A program made the translations under genes and the position numbers. 64,000 bases of DNA from Cyanoderma ruficeps (Eukaryota; Chordata; Aves; Passeriformes; Timaliidae). Below the pieces are notes generated by a model. It made no database searches and was not told the DNA's origin. It was given only the letters and a program-made list of their open reading frames with translations. Shown here in pieces: positions 1 to 13,400 of this stretch. Position 1 is the stretch's first letter. Each line of letters starts with the position of its first letter. The stretch lies in NCBI GenBank assembly GCA_008694505.1, contig VZDJ01007755.1:10471693-10535692 (forward strand). The letters are read 5' to 3'.

Positions 1-1445
1 TTACCTTCCGATCCTTGGCTAAATTTTTTGGTAGTAAGCTCTTTAGGATAAGAAACAATCTTAGTCTGTGTGTACACAATCTCTAGAATGGCTCATTCCA
101 TTCTTAGATTTAGGTTGCCATGTGGCATTAAGGCTGTTCAAACAATTTAAAGCTTTTAACTAATCTCTAAAAACCAAGAAATTGTTTAGATCTGTATGCA
201 ATGAATTGGATTGTATCCAACATAGATTTCTTTCCTTTCTTTTACTTTTTAATCAATATGCAATCTTGAGCATAGCCCAATTAAAGTAAAATTTTCGTAT
301 ATCAAAGAGAAAAAAAGCTTTGGCATGCCAGATTCTTATTCAGTTCCTCAGGAAAATAGCTTCTTTATTTCAATGAATTTGTAACAATGGAGGTCTGAAT
401 TCTTCATATGTTTTAAATAAAATGCAGGAATGAGCTGGTAACACAAGCTGAAAGTAAGCAGATCTAATTTTTATTAAAGTTTCACATATTTTCTTCTTCA
501 TTTTCTCACCCACCTGTTTTTCTTTTTTCTTTTCTCTCCAGATCAATTCAACTTTTAACATGCCTCAGAGGAAAAAGTCTTGTGCAAAATTATGCTTCAC
601 CTTAGGAGATCAAAGCTGTTTTACAGCTCAATTTTTTTAAGTCCTTTTTAATCTTAGTGGCATCAAGCTCATTAGAAACAACCACAAAAACAAGAAAAAG
701 GAGAAATTTAAGCTAGGATCAGTAAATTTACAAGGAGCTTTGATATCTAGTAGAAATAAGCAATAGAAAAAATATCAGTGCTCCAAAATGTGACCTGGAG
801 ACCTCATTATATAAGAAGGATGGAAATCAAAATTTTAATATCTCACTTCATCAGTACAAAATAGTTACAGGGCAGATTCTATCTGTTAGAGGAGAAAGAG
901 TGGGGAAACCTGCAGTGTAAAGAACAAAGCAACTGGGCAGAGGTATAGCCCTAAAAAAGGCATTTTAATGAACTAGTTATGGAAATGGAAAAAAAAAAGA
1001 TTTTTCCAATTGCTACCATTATTACAAAATTAAAACAATTATAAATAATTGTTACATTATTATAATAGCATGCCATTAACTGTTGCAAAACAGTGTATTA
1101 TAAACGATGCATGATGTGTGAAAGAATGTGTGAAGCATATAAACAAATGCGTAATCACCTTACTTCTCTTTCCAGTTAAATCTGGTTTATTTAAAAATTT
1201 CAGCACTTAGAAGTTAATCCACTGATTCAATCTTCCCTTCATGAGAAGAATGGGTTAATTTCCTTTTCCATTTCCATTAAACTGTCGGCATGAGAATACA
1301 TCTATCCTGTATTATTTTCAGTTTGTCTCAGTCTTTCTCAAAAGATTGAGACTTTTGAATTTTAAAGCTCTGGAATATCTCTAATAGACAAGAGTTTTCC
1401 AGGCACTTCAGACTTCTAAATAATCTCTATTTTTGCTACTTGTCC

Positions 1446-1468
1446 CATCTGATGTTTGTCATCAGATG
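1446..1468. repeat. Perfect 9-bp inverted repeat (hairpin)
   Basis: CATCTGATG at 1446-1454 is followed after a 5-nt loop (TTTGT) by its exact reverse complement CATCAGATG at 1460-1468. The stem could extend further outward (CC versus GG) across a one-base bulge. Both arms carry an E-box core (CATCTG/CAGATG). The structure is seen directly; a function is not implied. Confidence 0.6.
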
Positions 1469-2400
1469 TGGGAGCTAGGCAACTGACATTCAGCTCTACA
1501 GCTCTATTTCATTGGAAAAGGCAGTGAGGACTGTCATCCCTGTCCAGTGAAGGCTGCAGGTGGAATGGACATTGTTGCCTGAGACTCATCCCAGCCAGGC
1601 CCAGACACTGTTACTGTTCAGAAGAGCAGTGATATCAGCTGCCTGGATACAGAACTCAGAGTTCACATTTTTGCCACTTTTCTCGTTATGAAGAGGATTT
1701 CTTCTCAAACTGTTGAGTTAAATATTGTTTCTGAATCAATTCAAAACTTCAAGGGGCCGAGTTTTGACTCACAACACAATTTCTTGATTTATGATTCATC
1801 TCAGTATCCTATGATAAGGTGTATTTCTGCTTAGTAAAGAAACAACGGTTAGTTTTTCAGCTGCAATTACTGCTATGTGAAGCATATTTTCCTCCTTCCA
1901 ACATGAATTTTTAATACCTGCTCCTGGAGCCTGTAGACCTTTGCTACTTATTTCACAAGGTCTAAAAGATGGCTGTTCTTTTGCATATCAATGAGAATGT
2001 TTTACTCTACTGCCAACAGTTTCATTTCCAGTTCATTTCTGGATGCCTTTAAAGGTGTTGCTTTTAGCCTGCAATGTACTAAACATTTTAGAACTTCAAT
2101 ACTGTTTCCCTTACATGCAAGTTCCAGCAGCTAAAATTATCTGAACCCGTTGATGCAAAGTGAAGACATTTCGTTTCACACTCCTGCCCTCCTTGCTCAA
2201 ATACACCGTGTACACAGGAAAGCTCAAACAGGAGACAGCAGCCAGATGAGTTTTCCCCATCAACAGGGATGCAATCTATGCTTAATTTTTCTACTCTGAT
2301 CATTAGAGTGCAGACATGTTGAACATCAGTGCAAATTGAAAACAAAAACTGGCATTTTTCTGTGCTCAGATAAGGGTGACAAGGAAAAGTGGATGAGAAA

Positions 2401-2461
2401 GTGGAGTTAAACTCCACCAAAATGGTCTTGTATTACTCAAAAATGGTCTTGTATTACTCAC
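2401..2461. repeat. Short palindrome followed by 21-bp tandem duplication
   Basis: GTGGAGTT and AACTCCAC (2401-2417) form an 8-bp inverted repeat around one A. Directly after it, a 21-bp unit containing AATGGTCTTGTATTACTC occurs twice (about 2420-2440 and 2441-2461), identical over at least 20 bases. The identity suggests a recent slippage event, possibly helped by the adjacent palindrome. Confidence 0.7.
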
Positions 2462-3336
2462 ATAGGAAGTTTATTAGATATAAACGTAATATGGGTCCAA
2501 GTGCTGAAATCCTAAGTACCGTTATTACAATGAACTGATATCATCCTGAGAAAGATCAATTTTTGTTTGCATTATGGAAACATACTATATATCTTAATAG
2601 AATTTGAAGATCAGATCTGGCACTTCTGGTTATATAACATGACGTAATACATGGTATAAACCAGAGAAAGTTGTTTATTTGGATTACATCCTTCATTTTC
2701 AATCATTTGGTATTATAAATAAGCATTAATGCCTGAGCAGCTCAAGTCTGTATTTTTCTAGGCTTAGAACTGCTGAATTTTGAATTGCTGAATTTGCATT
2801 TAATGTATTCTATGGCTATATACCCTAGAGCAATCACCGATGAAAAATAGCAAACTGCAAAATAGCAATTCTGATACCAAACCTCCAGCAGCAAAAAATT
2901 AACCATGAATAAAAATACTTTAACAGTAATTTTGCTTGGATATTGACTGCCTAAAGTTAGAGTGTAACTTTAAAAAACAAGATTTTCGCTGAATTTTTAT
3001 TCCCCATAGAGGACTAATACTTAGAAAACAACTCACAAATTGTCATTCCTAGGGAATTGTCCACCAGCAAAAGAAAAAGAGAAATTTCTGAAATCTTAAC
3101 TTTCTACATATTTATTTATCCTACATTTGGTTTAAAGACAGAAAATTCTTACTGAAAACAAACACCAAAATGGCACCACTTTTTAGATGGTTTTGGGGTG
3201 ACATTATATGCAAAGATAGCAATTTGTCACTACAACTCTGATCTGATTCAGCCCAAGCTTTGGAAGCTTGCATCTTAGATATGCATTTGCCTTGAAATGA
3301 ATGTGCAAGTTATTTTTGTATAGTAAATGTCCTTCT

Positions 3337-3350
3337 GTTGCTATGGAAAC
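3337..3350. promoter_or_regulatory. Candidate RFX X-box
   Basis: GTTGCTATGGAAAC fits the X-box consensus (GTNRCC, short spacer, RGYAAC) bound by RFX transcription factors, which control ciliary genes among others. It has two near-palindromic half sites (GTTGC and GAAAC) at the right spacing. No core promoter, CpG island or first exon is visible nearby, so if it is functional it would more likely belong to a distal enhancer. A single 14-bp match can occur by chance. Confidence 0.4.
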
Positions 3351-3645
3351 CAGATGTTTGATAATTAAACTTGCGCTGTAAATAGTTGTGTGCTGTCATG
3401 TGAAAGAGTTCTCTCCAGAAGTTGCTGTACAGCCAAATAGTTGAGCTTCTTGTCTATTGAAAAATTGGAAATAAATGGGGTGAAATAGCTGCCTCTGAAA
3501 TTGACTTCAAAAAGCAACCACTTTGCTAGAGCATTTTAAATAACACTGGAAAATCTTTCCTGTATTTTGTGGCTATTCTGCAGGTCAGAAGCTATCATTG
3601 CATTCCTTTTTTCAATTCTATTTGCTTGTTATTTTCTACTCACAG

Positions 3646-3774
3646 ATGAACATGAACAACAAAAAAGGAAATATAAACATTTTCTGTAGCATCCGGTTCA
3701 GCCAAAGCAATCAGACCTGCCCGATCAAGAGCTCAAAAAATAGCTTTAACTTTTTATTGTATTTAACAACACAG
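3646..3774 (+). other. Exon-like open frame behind a strong acceptor
   Basis: A pyrimidine-rich tract ending TTCTACTCACAG (to 3645) is an excellent 3' splice-site match. It is followed at once by ATG and 43 open codons, starting MNMNNKKGNINIF, up to CAG|GTTATG, which is only a weak donor. Without splicing the frame ends two codons later at TGA (3781-3783). The product resembles no family I know, and its composition (Asn, Lys, Phe, Ser) is what AT-rich DNA gives by chance. A non-coding RNA exon or a coincidence are both possible. Confidence 0.12.
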
Positions 3775-4233
3775 GTTATGTGAAGCAAAAACTCTGTATT
3801 CTGCCTAGTGAATTTTCCTTACTGCATCTGATGAGTGGTCCTTCATATATTTGAGATTCCAGAGGGCTCAGAAGTCAGTAGCCAAGTAGAGTGGAGGTAG
3901 CTGAGAGAGTAGCAAGAGAATGAACTTTGATATGAAATGTGGAGGACTGCAGAGAAATTCCATTGAGCAGAACAAGCAGAACTGGTCAGTCCCTGTGGAG
4001 GGAGGACAAGCAATATGCTTCTCCTGGGGGTCATTGTGAGATAAGGCCCAGACAGAAAGAAGAACAGGTGAAGTATATCTGACCATGCATCTTCATGTTT
4101 AAAAAACGCAACTAATACAATGGTATAAGTACTTGAAATTTGTGCTCCTAGTATCAGCAAGGAAAGAAGTTCCACACTGAGGAAGAAGGAAACCATCTGT
4201 AAGTAACAGGACTAATATGGATCTATAGCTCAA

Positions 4234-4432
4234 CACAGAATCACAGAATGATGGAATAGTTTAGGATGAAAGGGACCTTAGAGGTCATGCAAAACCCCTG
4301 TCATGGGCTGGGACACATTTCATTAGACCGGGTTGCGCAAAGTCCCATCCAACCTGGCATTGAACACTTCCAGGGATGCGGTTTTCACAACTTTTCTAGG
4401 TGACATGTTGCAGTACCTCACCACCCACTATA
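4234..4432 (-). mobile_element. CR1 LINE 3' fragment
   Basis: Two copies of the octamer CACAGAAT (4234-4249) are the reverse complement of the ATTCTGTG repeats that end avian CR1 elements, so the 3' end is on the left and the element lies on the minus strand. The adjoining bases match the CR1 3' UTR as commonly seen in birds: GGGACCTTAGAGGTCAT, then a segment with CATCCAACCTGGCATTGAACACTTCCAGGGATG, given here as a family landmark, and then TACCTCACCACCCA. About 200 bp remain. The copy is 5' truncated, as is usual for CR1, and moderately diverged. Confidence 0.88.
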
Positions 4433-7400
4433 AATATGACTTGTAACTATGAATGACTCAATAGTAAGATATTAAAAAAAACCCTTTGATAACATTGCTT
4501 TTGCATGGAAAACCAGCAAGAGTAAATGTGTTTTCAGCTTTTCACTGATCATTGAAATCCTGATCAATGCTTTTTTCTCTGACATTGTTCACCAAAATAT
4601 TATTTTCTTGGAATAATACTGTTGCCTAATCCATACACTCACAAATTTAATGATCACCCACAGGATTTATCAACCTCCTTATAATAAAAATGGTTTTCGT
4701 TTTGAGTTTTAGGCTTTAAATCACTTGTGAAGAATAACAGAATAACGACAGAATAACGTCATTGTGCAATAAAAGTAGGCTATTTCAAATTTTATTGCTA
4801 GTTTAATTGGGTGTTCCTGAGAGCAATTCTGGTGTTGTCACACATGAAATGAAACTTGTACAGTGAGAAAACTTACTACTTGCTGAAATGCCCAATGTCA
4901 AGTAATCTGTAAATATGAAAATAGATTTACTCTACAGCGTAAACTATTTTTCCTCCAAACAGCAGAAGGGGCATTGCTTGCAGGAAAAGATCTTCAAAAC
5001 TATAAACACAGCTTATGCTTTATATCTCTAACTTGCTCTAGCCTTAGCCCTGTATCACACTTACTGCCCTGTTTTTTTCTCATTCTTCCATTAGAAGTAT
5101 TTATTTGGTTTGGATTTTTAAACATTTTAAAAGTTATAAAGATTATGTAAGAATGTAGGAAAACTAAAGAATGTATAACATAAAATGTGACTTTTAGAAG
5201 ATATGGTATAGTCACTATCACTAACCAACATATACCTTCCCTCCACTCCAAAAAATCCCTTTTTGAGTCAATTCAATTATCTTTTACAGCAGGCAACTTC
5301 AGACTGTTCTGTATAGCAGTTGACAGAAGGCATGGAGCATAACTCTGACTCCTTTTCTTCATTATGGATTTCTCAAATATTCCTCCTTGAGGTGTTATTT
5401 ACTTGAAAAGCACTAGAACTGCATAGAGAATGATACCTTTTAATTCATGTGTGTTTCACATTAGGTACCATGCACATATCAGAAAATATGAATCAAAGTG
5501 TATGCACTCAAACTGGGAGGACTGTTTGAATTTCTCTGTGGGAATCCTACGTATACTATTTCTCAAACTTCTAAATCCTACAATTCCTTGTTCTATAGCC
5601 ACAGGTTTATTAGCAACAGTCTAGTTTTGAGATATTTTCTACATGAGGTAATTTTTTCCGTGGCTGAAGTAAATATTTTCTAACTCCAAACAAACTTTTT
5701 TCCTCCAGCCTTGTCTCTAGGTTTAGGAAATGACTTCATTTCATTCAGAATATCCCTCTTTCCAAAATGAATTTTTTTCAAAACAGAGTTTGTTTTGTTT
5801 AGGTACTGGACTGTCACAGTATAAAACAGTGGTCCACGTATCAGGCCATTTTTACCTGTTAATCCTTGAAAGCTTTCCCTATCACCAGACATGTTTGAAA
5901 TAAATACTTGCCATTTCCTAAAGCTATCCTCCAAACACAGTAAAACCTGACAATAAATAAAAGAAAACTGAGAAATGTCCTTTTCCAGAGAATACAGTAG
6001 CAGATGGAACCTGACTAGTGACCTCACTAAACTTTAAAATTCATGAAAAAGTAATCTCTGAACATAAAGTAGAATTGAATTCTTCACAAAGAAAGCAAAT
6101 AGGGAAGGGAAAGCAGATCAATGAATCTCATCTACTCAATAAAGTATAAAGAAAGGAAAGCACTGGCGGCTGTTTCATGCTACAGCCATTAAAGAACAGC
6201 AATTATAGTGGCCTGTTTCTCCCCACTCCATCACACAAGTCTTACCACAGAGAAGATATTTATTCCTCTCCCTACCACCATCATACACTCCATGTGGAAA
6301 AAAATTAGACTTCTCCTTTGCAACTGAAAGTGTAAAAAAACCCACATAATTATAAAAAGTTCACAGGTGCTTGTAGACTAACAATAGGTTGATAACTTTA
6401 TCATGCTGTTTTCCACATAAAGTATTAGTATTTTTATGCAAGGACTGCGTACATCAAGCACATGTTTATGATGTTGGTTGTAGCTTGTTCAAGTCTAGCC
6501 ATGTATGAGAGTTGCCTAGGTGGAAAACCAGATGGGAAGCTTTCAGGTGTCTCACAGAATGCAACATCTTCCTGTGCTGGACAATTTCTGAGTAATGCCT
6601 TATTTTTGCCTCTGGGTCTTTGGCAAAATTGCCTTCCTGGATGGCTGTGGTCTCAACACTTGGCTGGCACTGACAGAGAAGGAATCAAAAGCTTTCATGT
6701 GCCTTTTCCACCTTCATAAATTCTTTGTCCTAATTCTTCTCTAATTTTCATCCTCTCTACTTGCAGACTCAGTCATGTTATCCCACAGGATCAGGTGTCC
6801 ATGCCCTACTTGCCCATGTCTGAAAGATGAGTGACCCCAATGAGTGACTAGGTCTTGAGGGGCCTTCAGAAAATCATGAATTTCTACATGAAGCTGTATT
6901 CCTCATGCTTGTAATAACCTGTGTGGGGGACCAATGAAAGCAATTGCTTATTAAATTCAGCATGGAACTGTTTCCATGTTCATGTTTTCCAAGCATAGAC
7001 ATAGACCATCTTCAAAGATAGCTCAAGAGTGGGATGACATGCAAAGCTGCAGAATTTCAAAAGTTAAGAACTGCTTCTGGTAAGAGAGAGAAAGGTTCTC
7101 CAAGGTCTTTTGCAGCATGCTGCAAGCCACAAAACATTTCACAGGATCAGTGGAAAGCACTGCTATTTGGCCATGTCCCAAAAGAATCCAATGGGAAGCT
7201 TCCAGAAAATGCAAAGAAGAAAAAATCCTGTATTTCTAGTAACAAACTAACTGCTTGCATTTAACACAACTCAATGATAATAAAATATACATTGAAATAA
7301 TCTCAAGGCTCCAACAACTAGGAGGTTGAGCATTGTAAGGAAGGCTTAGGTGACAGATTTGTATCTAATTTACCATCCATGACTTCTGACTGCTACTTTA

Positions 7401-10400
7401 GGGTGTCAGGACCATGTTTTTTTGAAGTAAGAAAAGGAAAACTGTATTTTCTTTTCCAGTGACACTTGACGATATATGTGTCTCCATATTAAGAAGAAGC
7501 ACTATCACTAGGTTCTACCTTCCTCCAAACATAAAGGATCTCAATAATACGAGCTCCAGAGCTCAGACACTCTCCCAGGCCTGCAGACTTATCCTATCTT
7601 TCTGTCCCTCTTGTTGCAAATCATACCCCATCCTTTGTAACTAGGAATGCATGGTTCAAACAACAGAAAAGAAGAACTTACACGGGAGAAAGTCTGCTTG
7701 AGGGCTCTGGTGGTTATGCTCTTCCGGGGCAGCCAGGAGACTGGAAGGAGGCACCTGTATATCAGTCAGAATTCTGCCGCTCTAAAATTTGTGTTTAGGC
7801 AATAAACCTTTCAAAGTACGTATTAGCTCATTATTATTGATCTCCACTTATGGCATTGGGGTTTACTGCCACCTATATAAAATAACAGCTTATTTATTAC
7901 ATTAAGTAGCAGTGAAATATTAGGCTTTTAATTCCAGAAGATGTTATTATATGAACTCTGAGCTAATAAATTAAAGCAGGATATGAGCAGTTGACAATGC
8001 TACGCTTTTTATTCATCTTTTACCTATACAAGGCTAAAATGTTTAAAGCCTGACATTTATCATAGTAGAATCCAAGTGTTTCATTATATGAATGGATTTT
8101 CCTTAATATGCACAGGGTAAAATAGAAATCTGAACAATGAATAAAGGAAAAAATACAGAAGAGAAATCAGCAGCCAATTTGTTTTGAAGTCCACTTTAGA
8201 CAAGACAGTCTGTTTTGATCAGTTCCATTGCCAAAAATCAGTCAACAATCCTAAAAAATCAGTCAGAACCCAAATTTCAGTATTACTGCTATTGAATGAA
8301 AAATATGCATGATCAAACCAGCAGTTCATTATAACACCTAGTTCTGTGAGTTTTCAAGTGTATTCTGGAGTGAGCTGAATGTTGTCATAAACTCCCAACA
8401 AACTGTAAAGCAATATTGCAAAACACTAATAAGGAGCCTTCTGTTTAGCCAGTGTATTTGCTTATAAAATAAGATGGTTAATTTGAGTACCACATCTTAG
8501 AAAACACTGAATTCAGAAAACACACAATTTCAAATTATCTGAGAAAAAGCATGATGACCTAGATTATTTGTTAGTCCAGTGGTAACAGTCTGAAAAAGAC
8601 TGCAATATTACTTTAAACATGAAGATACTAGGATACTAATGGCATTGCTCAATGCATGTCTCTGTCACCCCCATTGTTCAGTATAGCAAGCAGCTGGAGA
8701 GAGAATAGAAGTAACACCAAGTAGTTTGCTTGAATCTTCCCACATAAAAGTGCTCATTTAATGATGAAAAATGTGTTCATGCATTCATACAAACAGCATC
8801 TGTATATACAGTTCTTGATGGCTAGCTATGTTCCCTCAGATTACTTAGTTTTAATAGTTTACTCCTCCATATGGTTATGTTTTTCTTTCCATCTTAAACA
8901 TGAATATCACTGTAAAATACAACCTAATAGACTGCCACCTGAAAATATTTTTTAAAAACTATACCAGTTTTTAAAAACTATTTTATAAACAGATGTAGTA
9001 TTTAATGAAAGATTCAGAGTGACTTTTTTACAGCCAACAAACTGAAAATTAATTCACCATGTTTAGTGCACTCCTAGTTTTATAACCTCATCCATTATTT
9101 TATTATTGTTGTGTTAGGTAGTGACTTTTTATGATTATGCCACTTACAAAATATAAATTTTCATTTATAATTGCAGAAGAACATCAGAACAGCATGGCTT
9201 GGAATTGCAATTATTTTTGACCTTTTGGAAGGTGAACTGAATTCCTGTATTTTGTACAACAAGAGTGATAATATCAAACAAAATAAACATATTTTTGAAA
9301 GGTTTTATTCTTTTTATCTATAGAGAACTGAATTAAGGCTTGGATTTCATAAACAAGTCAAGCTCACGTGGCTAGCCTGTAACATTTTGACAATGCAGCA
9401 TATGCTTCATGTTCTGACAAGACCATTCATATTGTGGAAATGCATAACAGACTTAGAGGAAACATATTATTATCAATACAATGACATTTTCTAAAGTGAA
9501 CACTTTTCCAGTCATAAAATAACCTCTACTTGTTTCTTTTGTTTATTTGTATTCACTTCTTTGGAAGTAATCCTCAAATTATGACTGCTTTTATCAGTTT
9601 GTAAACACTTGTACAATAATGGTCTAAATTTTTCAAGTGAATGTTCATATAGAACAATAAAAATACCCAAACAACATGGAAATATTTCTTTACTAGAAGA
9701 AGGTGCTTAATCCCACAAAAATATAAGACTATTTATATGCAAGTCAGGAGATATTAGTTGGCAAACAAAAGTAGAAAAGAAGAATCAGAACAGAGTCTCA
9801 ACTGTCCCGATGTTGTAACTGTGGCATTGGTGAAGGATGGATACATTGGCAAAAACACAAGAACAGCTCTTTCAATTCACAACTCAGAGAATTCTTTAAC
9901 AGTAATATTGACCTTTTTGGTCTCCTATTTCTGGAGTTAAAGTAAGTTTCTCCCTTACACTAGCAAGAAAAAAATAAATGACATATAGGAGTAGTTTGCG
10001 CCAACATCTATAGTTGGCAAAAACTTGATCAAACTCAGTCACTTGATTTGAATTATTGGATAACTAGTCAGTTAGTGAAATCTCAGAATGAATACCATGA
10101 CTGTGTGGGAACTATCATATTGGTTTTATACAAGAGCATTATCTATGCAAATCAGACCTAATTGGTTAATTATATATTAAGAGCTTTTTATGGTCTGTTT
10201 TCAATCAACAGCACAATTTTCCCTTCTTTCAAGCTATACTTAACTAAAACTTTGTATAAAAGACTTGTTGACTACATTATTACATTTATTGTTTAAAATT
10301 TTAACCTTTGTTTAATTCTTTTATTTCTTTCTTTTCAGACAAACTTTTCTTAATCCTATCATTAGGGGATTGTCACTTATTTATTCACAGAAAAACCCAC

Positions 10401-13400
10401 AGATCATTAAAGCTGGGCTGCATTTTACTAGATATTTGCAAAGTTAATTTTTTTCTATACTATAGGTTACAGGATTCAGTAACATTTAAAAATGGCCTGT
10501 CATGGCATTAACTGTAAGAAAAAAAATATAATACACTACAGAGAACATTGTATGACCAATAGTCATATATTTTAAATATTTCTGTAAATTAGACAACATG
10601 TAACCACAGAAGGAACAGATGTTTTCCGAGGATAACTCTAGTAGTTCATATTCACCTTGTTTCTAAACCAAAAGGTACAAAACCAAAGCAAATGTAATCA
10701 TTAGAAATCTGTTTGGAAAGAAGAATATTTAAGTTATGAACAGTTGCATTTACTCCACAATAAGAGTATTGTGGAGTATTATTTTCTATCTTGCATAGAT
10801 ATTTATTAGTTTTGTGTTCATAGGAATGCACATAACTAAAGAACAAGCCTGGTTTTATCAAAAGGAGCCACATTAAAAAGGCAAAGCTTCAGTAGATTTC
10901 TGTTGGGTTTGCTTCTTTTTAGATTTCCCAGTCCAATTCTTACTCAAACAAATCAAAAATACAAGTTATATTCAAGTCATGTTGCTTATTTATATAATTT
11001 CTGCTGGTGTGCAAAGATTTGTATCGTATTAATATTCTTTTGATCTGTCACAGACTGAAGGCATAATGCCTTGGAAAATACACAATTCCTGCAGCTTATT
11101 TCTGCAGTCTTACCCAAGCAGACCTGCCCACATTTTGCATGTGTTCCTGGTTAACCAGAAGGAACATCATTTGTAGAATTTTAAGCTCAATCTAAAACAC
11201 CCATTTTCTTTGCAATGTTTACTAACATGATTCATAATCACAGTTTTCTTCAACTTATTGCAAGTGATTACATATATATATGTATATATAAGCAAATATA
11301 TACATCTGTGTTAAAAGAACTAGAGATCACCGTGATAGCAGTACACATTGCTAGCAGTTCTAATCTATCATTATTTTTTTCTATATATATTCAAATAAAT
11401 AGTTTTAAACAACCTTATCCTGAATTAGCTGTGAGCAAACAACATGATGGAGCCAACCAATAGCTCTGATGGCTATGGTTCCTCAATGGCTTCAGTGTCC
11501 ATGTTTAAGGTGGCTGGTGTTCAGAGATCTGTGAAGAGAGATGATAGAACTGAGACAGGGGACTTCTTTTTTCTCTTTTCTTTGCTCTTGTTTGCCATTT
11601 TATGTTTTCTGTTAAAAAGAAAAAGGGAAACTCATATACCTGTTACATAAGTAGCTAAACCAATAGTCACACCTACAAAATAATTAAATTATATCTTCAC
11701 AACTCATACTAGCCCATGCCTATGTGATAGAAGAATTTTTGCATTGTTGCCTATTTTGTCTCCCTGAAAAGGGCTCGGACTGAAGGATTGTTGAAGACAA
11801 TTAAACAATTGGCATCCATATGTGGATCTTATTTCATGGTTGGGACTAATCCATTAGAAGGTGTGCTCAAAGAAAACAAACCAAAAGGATTTTAAGAAGT
11901 TGGTAAAAACTGATATGAACAACTTGCTGCATATAAGCTAAAGTAACACACTGGGAAGTTTAAGTTACTTATTAAAAAAAAAAAAAAGACTACCCAAAAA
12001 AAAACCAAACCCCCAAACTTACAACACTAAAACTAAATCCTCCCAAAAACATTTTGAAGTCAATGAACTGGAAAACAATATTTTTGTTGGCTTGGTTTGG
12101 TTTTTGTCAGAAGAATGAATTAGTTAAAAGTGATTCTGGATTTTTACTTAATTTATTGATCCTTTAACTTTTCAGGGAATTTGTTGTGGTAGGATTAAAT
12201 AAAAACTGAAACCAACAAGAAAGAGTCTGAAAGACAAATGGAAGCTAAATCAAAATCGTCATGATTACCACAGAGGTGTGAGACATATGTATTTATCACA
12301 TCATACATAATGAATGTGCATTGTGTTATGTGACTGAATTGTGAGTAGTCTGTATGAATTAGATGCATATATCCATATACGGTATGGACTATATATTACC
12401 TACATGCACATAAAAATATAAAAGGAGCTTCATTAAATTTCTGGCTAAGAATTATCCATGTGAGTTGTACTTCTATTTATAATACATCTGTTACACCAGT
12501 TTGTCATGGCCAGCTATGATTCTCCTCACCAGTGAAAAGAAATGGCTTTTGAATTCGAGCATTCTTGTTACAAAAATTCCAGATGCCACTAGCTGCCTTG
12601 TCAAAAGCTGCTTAATTTTCCTCAGAAGTAACAATTCAGAACCAGCTGTAACCCACTCACACATCCCAGCATTTTGTCCCCCCATCAGCAGGAAAGCAGG
12701 GAGCTAACAGGAGGACCAACAGAGCAGAAAGCATATTTAACACTGCCCTTTCCTAATTTCAGCCACTTCCACTACAGCAGGAGCAAGTGGGCTTTGTAGA
12801 TTTCTTCCTCCGTAAAAAAGCATTGGCACATTGGCCTTAATTGTGAGAGGTTTCTTTGGTTTAACTTTGCAGATTTCAATGCCCTTAGTGGAAGGCAGAA
12901 TCCCAAACTTGTTTTCCAGTCAAATTTCTGGCATAATATGTTTTTTAAAATGTCAGATATTGAGCAGGCTTTAAAAAAAAACCAGAACAGCCAGAGTCTG
13001 GATGACTTCAGTAAGAGGAATACAGCCCGGGGAAGGTACATAAATCTGTAGCCTTGCTGTGCATAAAATTGCTTTGGTAGCTCTGCATCTCAAAAGACAG
13101 GAGGTTTGATCAGTGCAGTTTGAAGGAATGCCATCAGCTAAACAAGCTAATCCTGCACCTTAATTACTAAGTCATGCTGCTTTTCTCCATGCAATCTTAT
13201 CATGAACTTTTAAAGTGGATATGAAAGCAGTGGAGAGTTTGCAGATATGACATTAAATGGAATGAGGTTTCCTTTCACCCTCAAGAAAACATAGGGGTGA
13301 CTGTATGAATCATCCCTATGGGCCCACACAGGCCACCTTCTGCTTCTATGGAATTTTAATGCCATAAATGTTTAATCCATATGTTTCCTTCATGATTCAT

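Larger units (their letters stand above)
1..4233. other. AT-rich non-coding DNA, no gene recognised
   Basis: No recognisable gene or interspersed repeat is visible. The stretch holds a perfect 9-bp hairpin (1446-1468), a short palindrome next to a 21-bp tandem duplication (2401-2461), an RFX-type X-box (3337-3350) and an open frame behind a good splice acceptor (3646-3774); these are listed separately. Around 1480-1660 the sequence is less AT-rich, but no open frame or known repeat could be recognised there. It is most simply read as intron or intergenic DNA. Confidence 0.7.

Noticed and set aside
5680..6027. 115-codon minus-strand open frame
   Set aside because: It starts at GTG rather than ATG, has no family resemblance and no supporting splice signals; its length is within chance.
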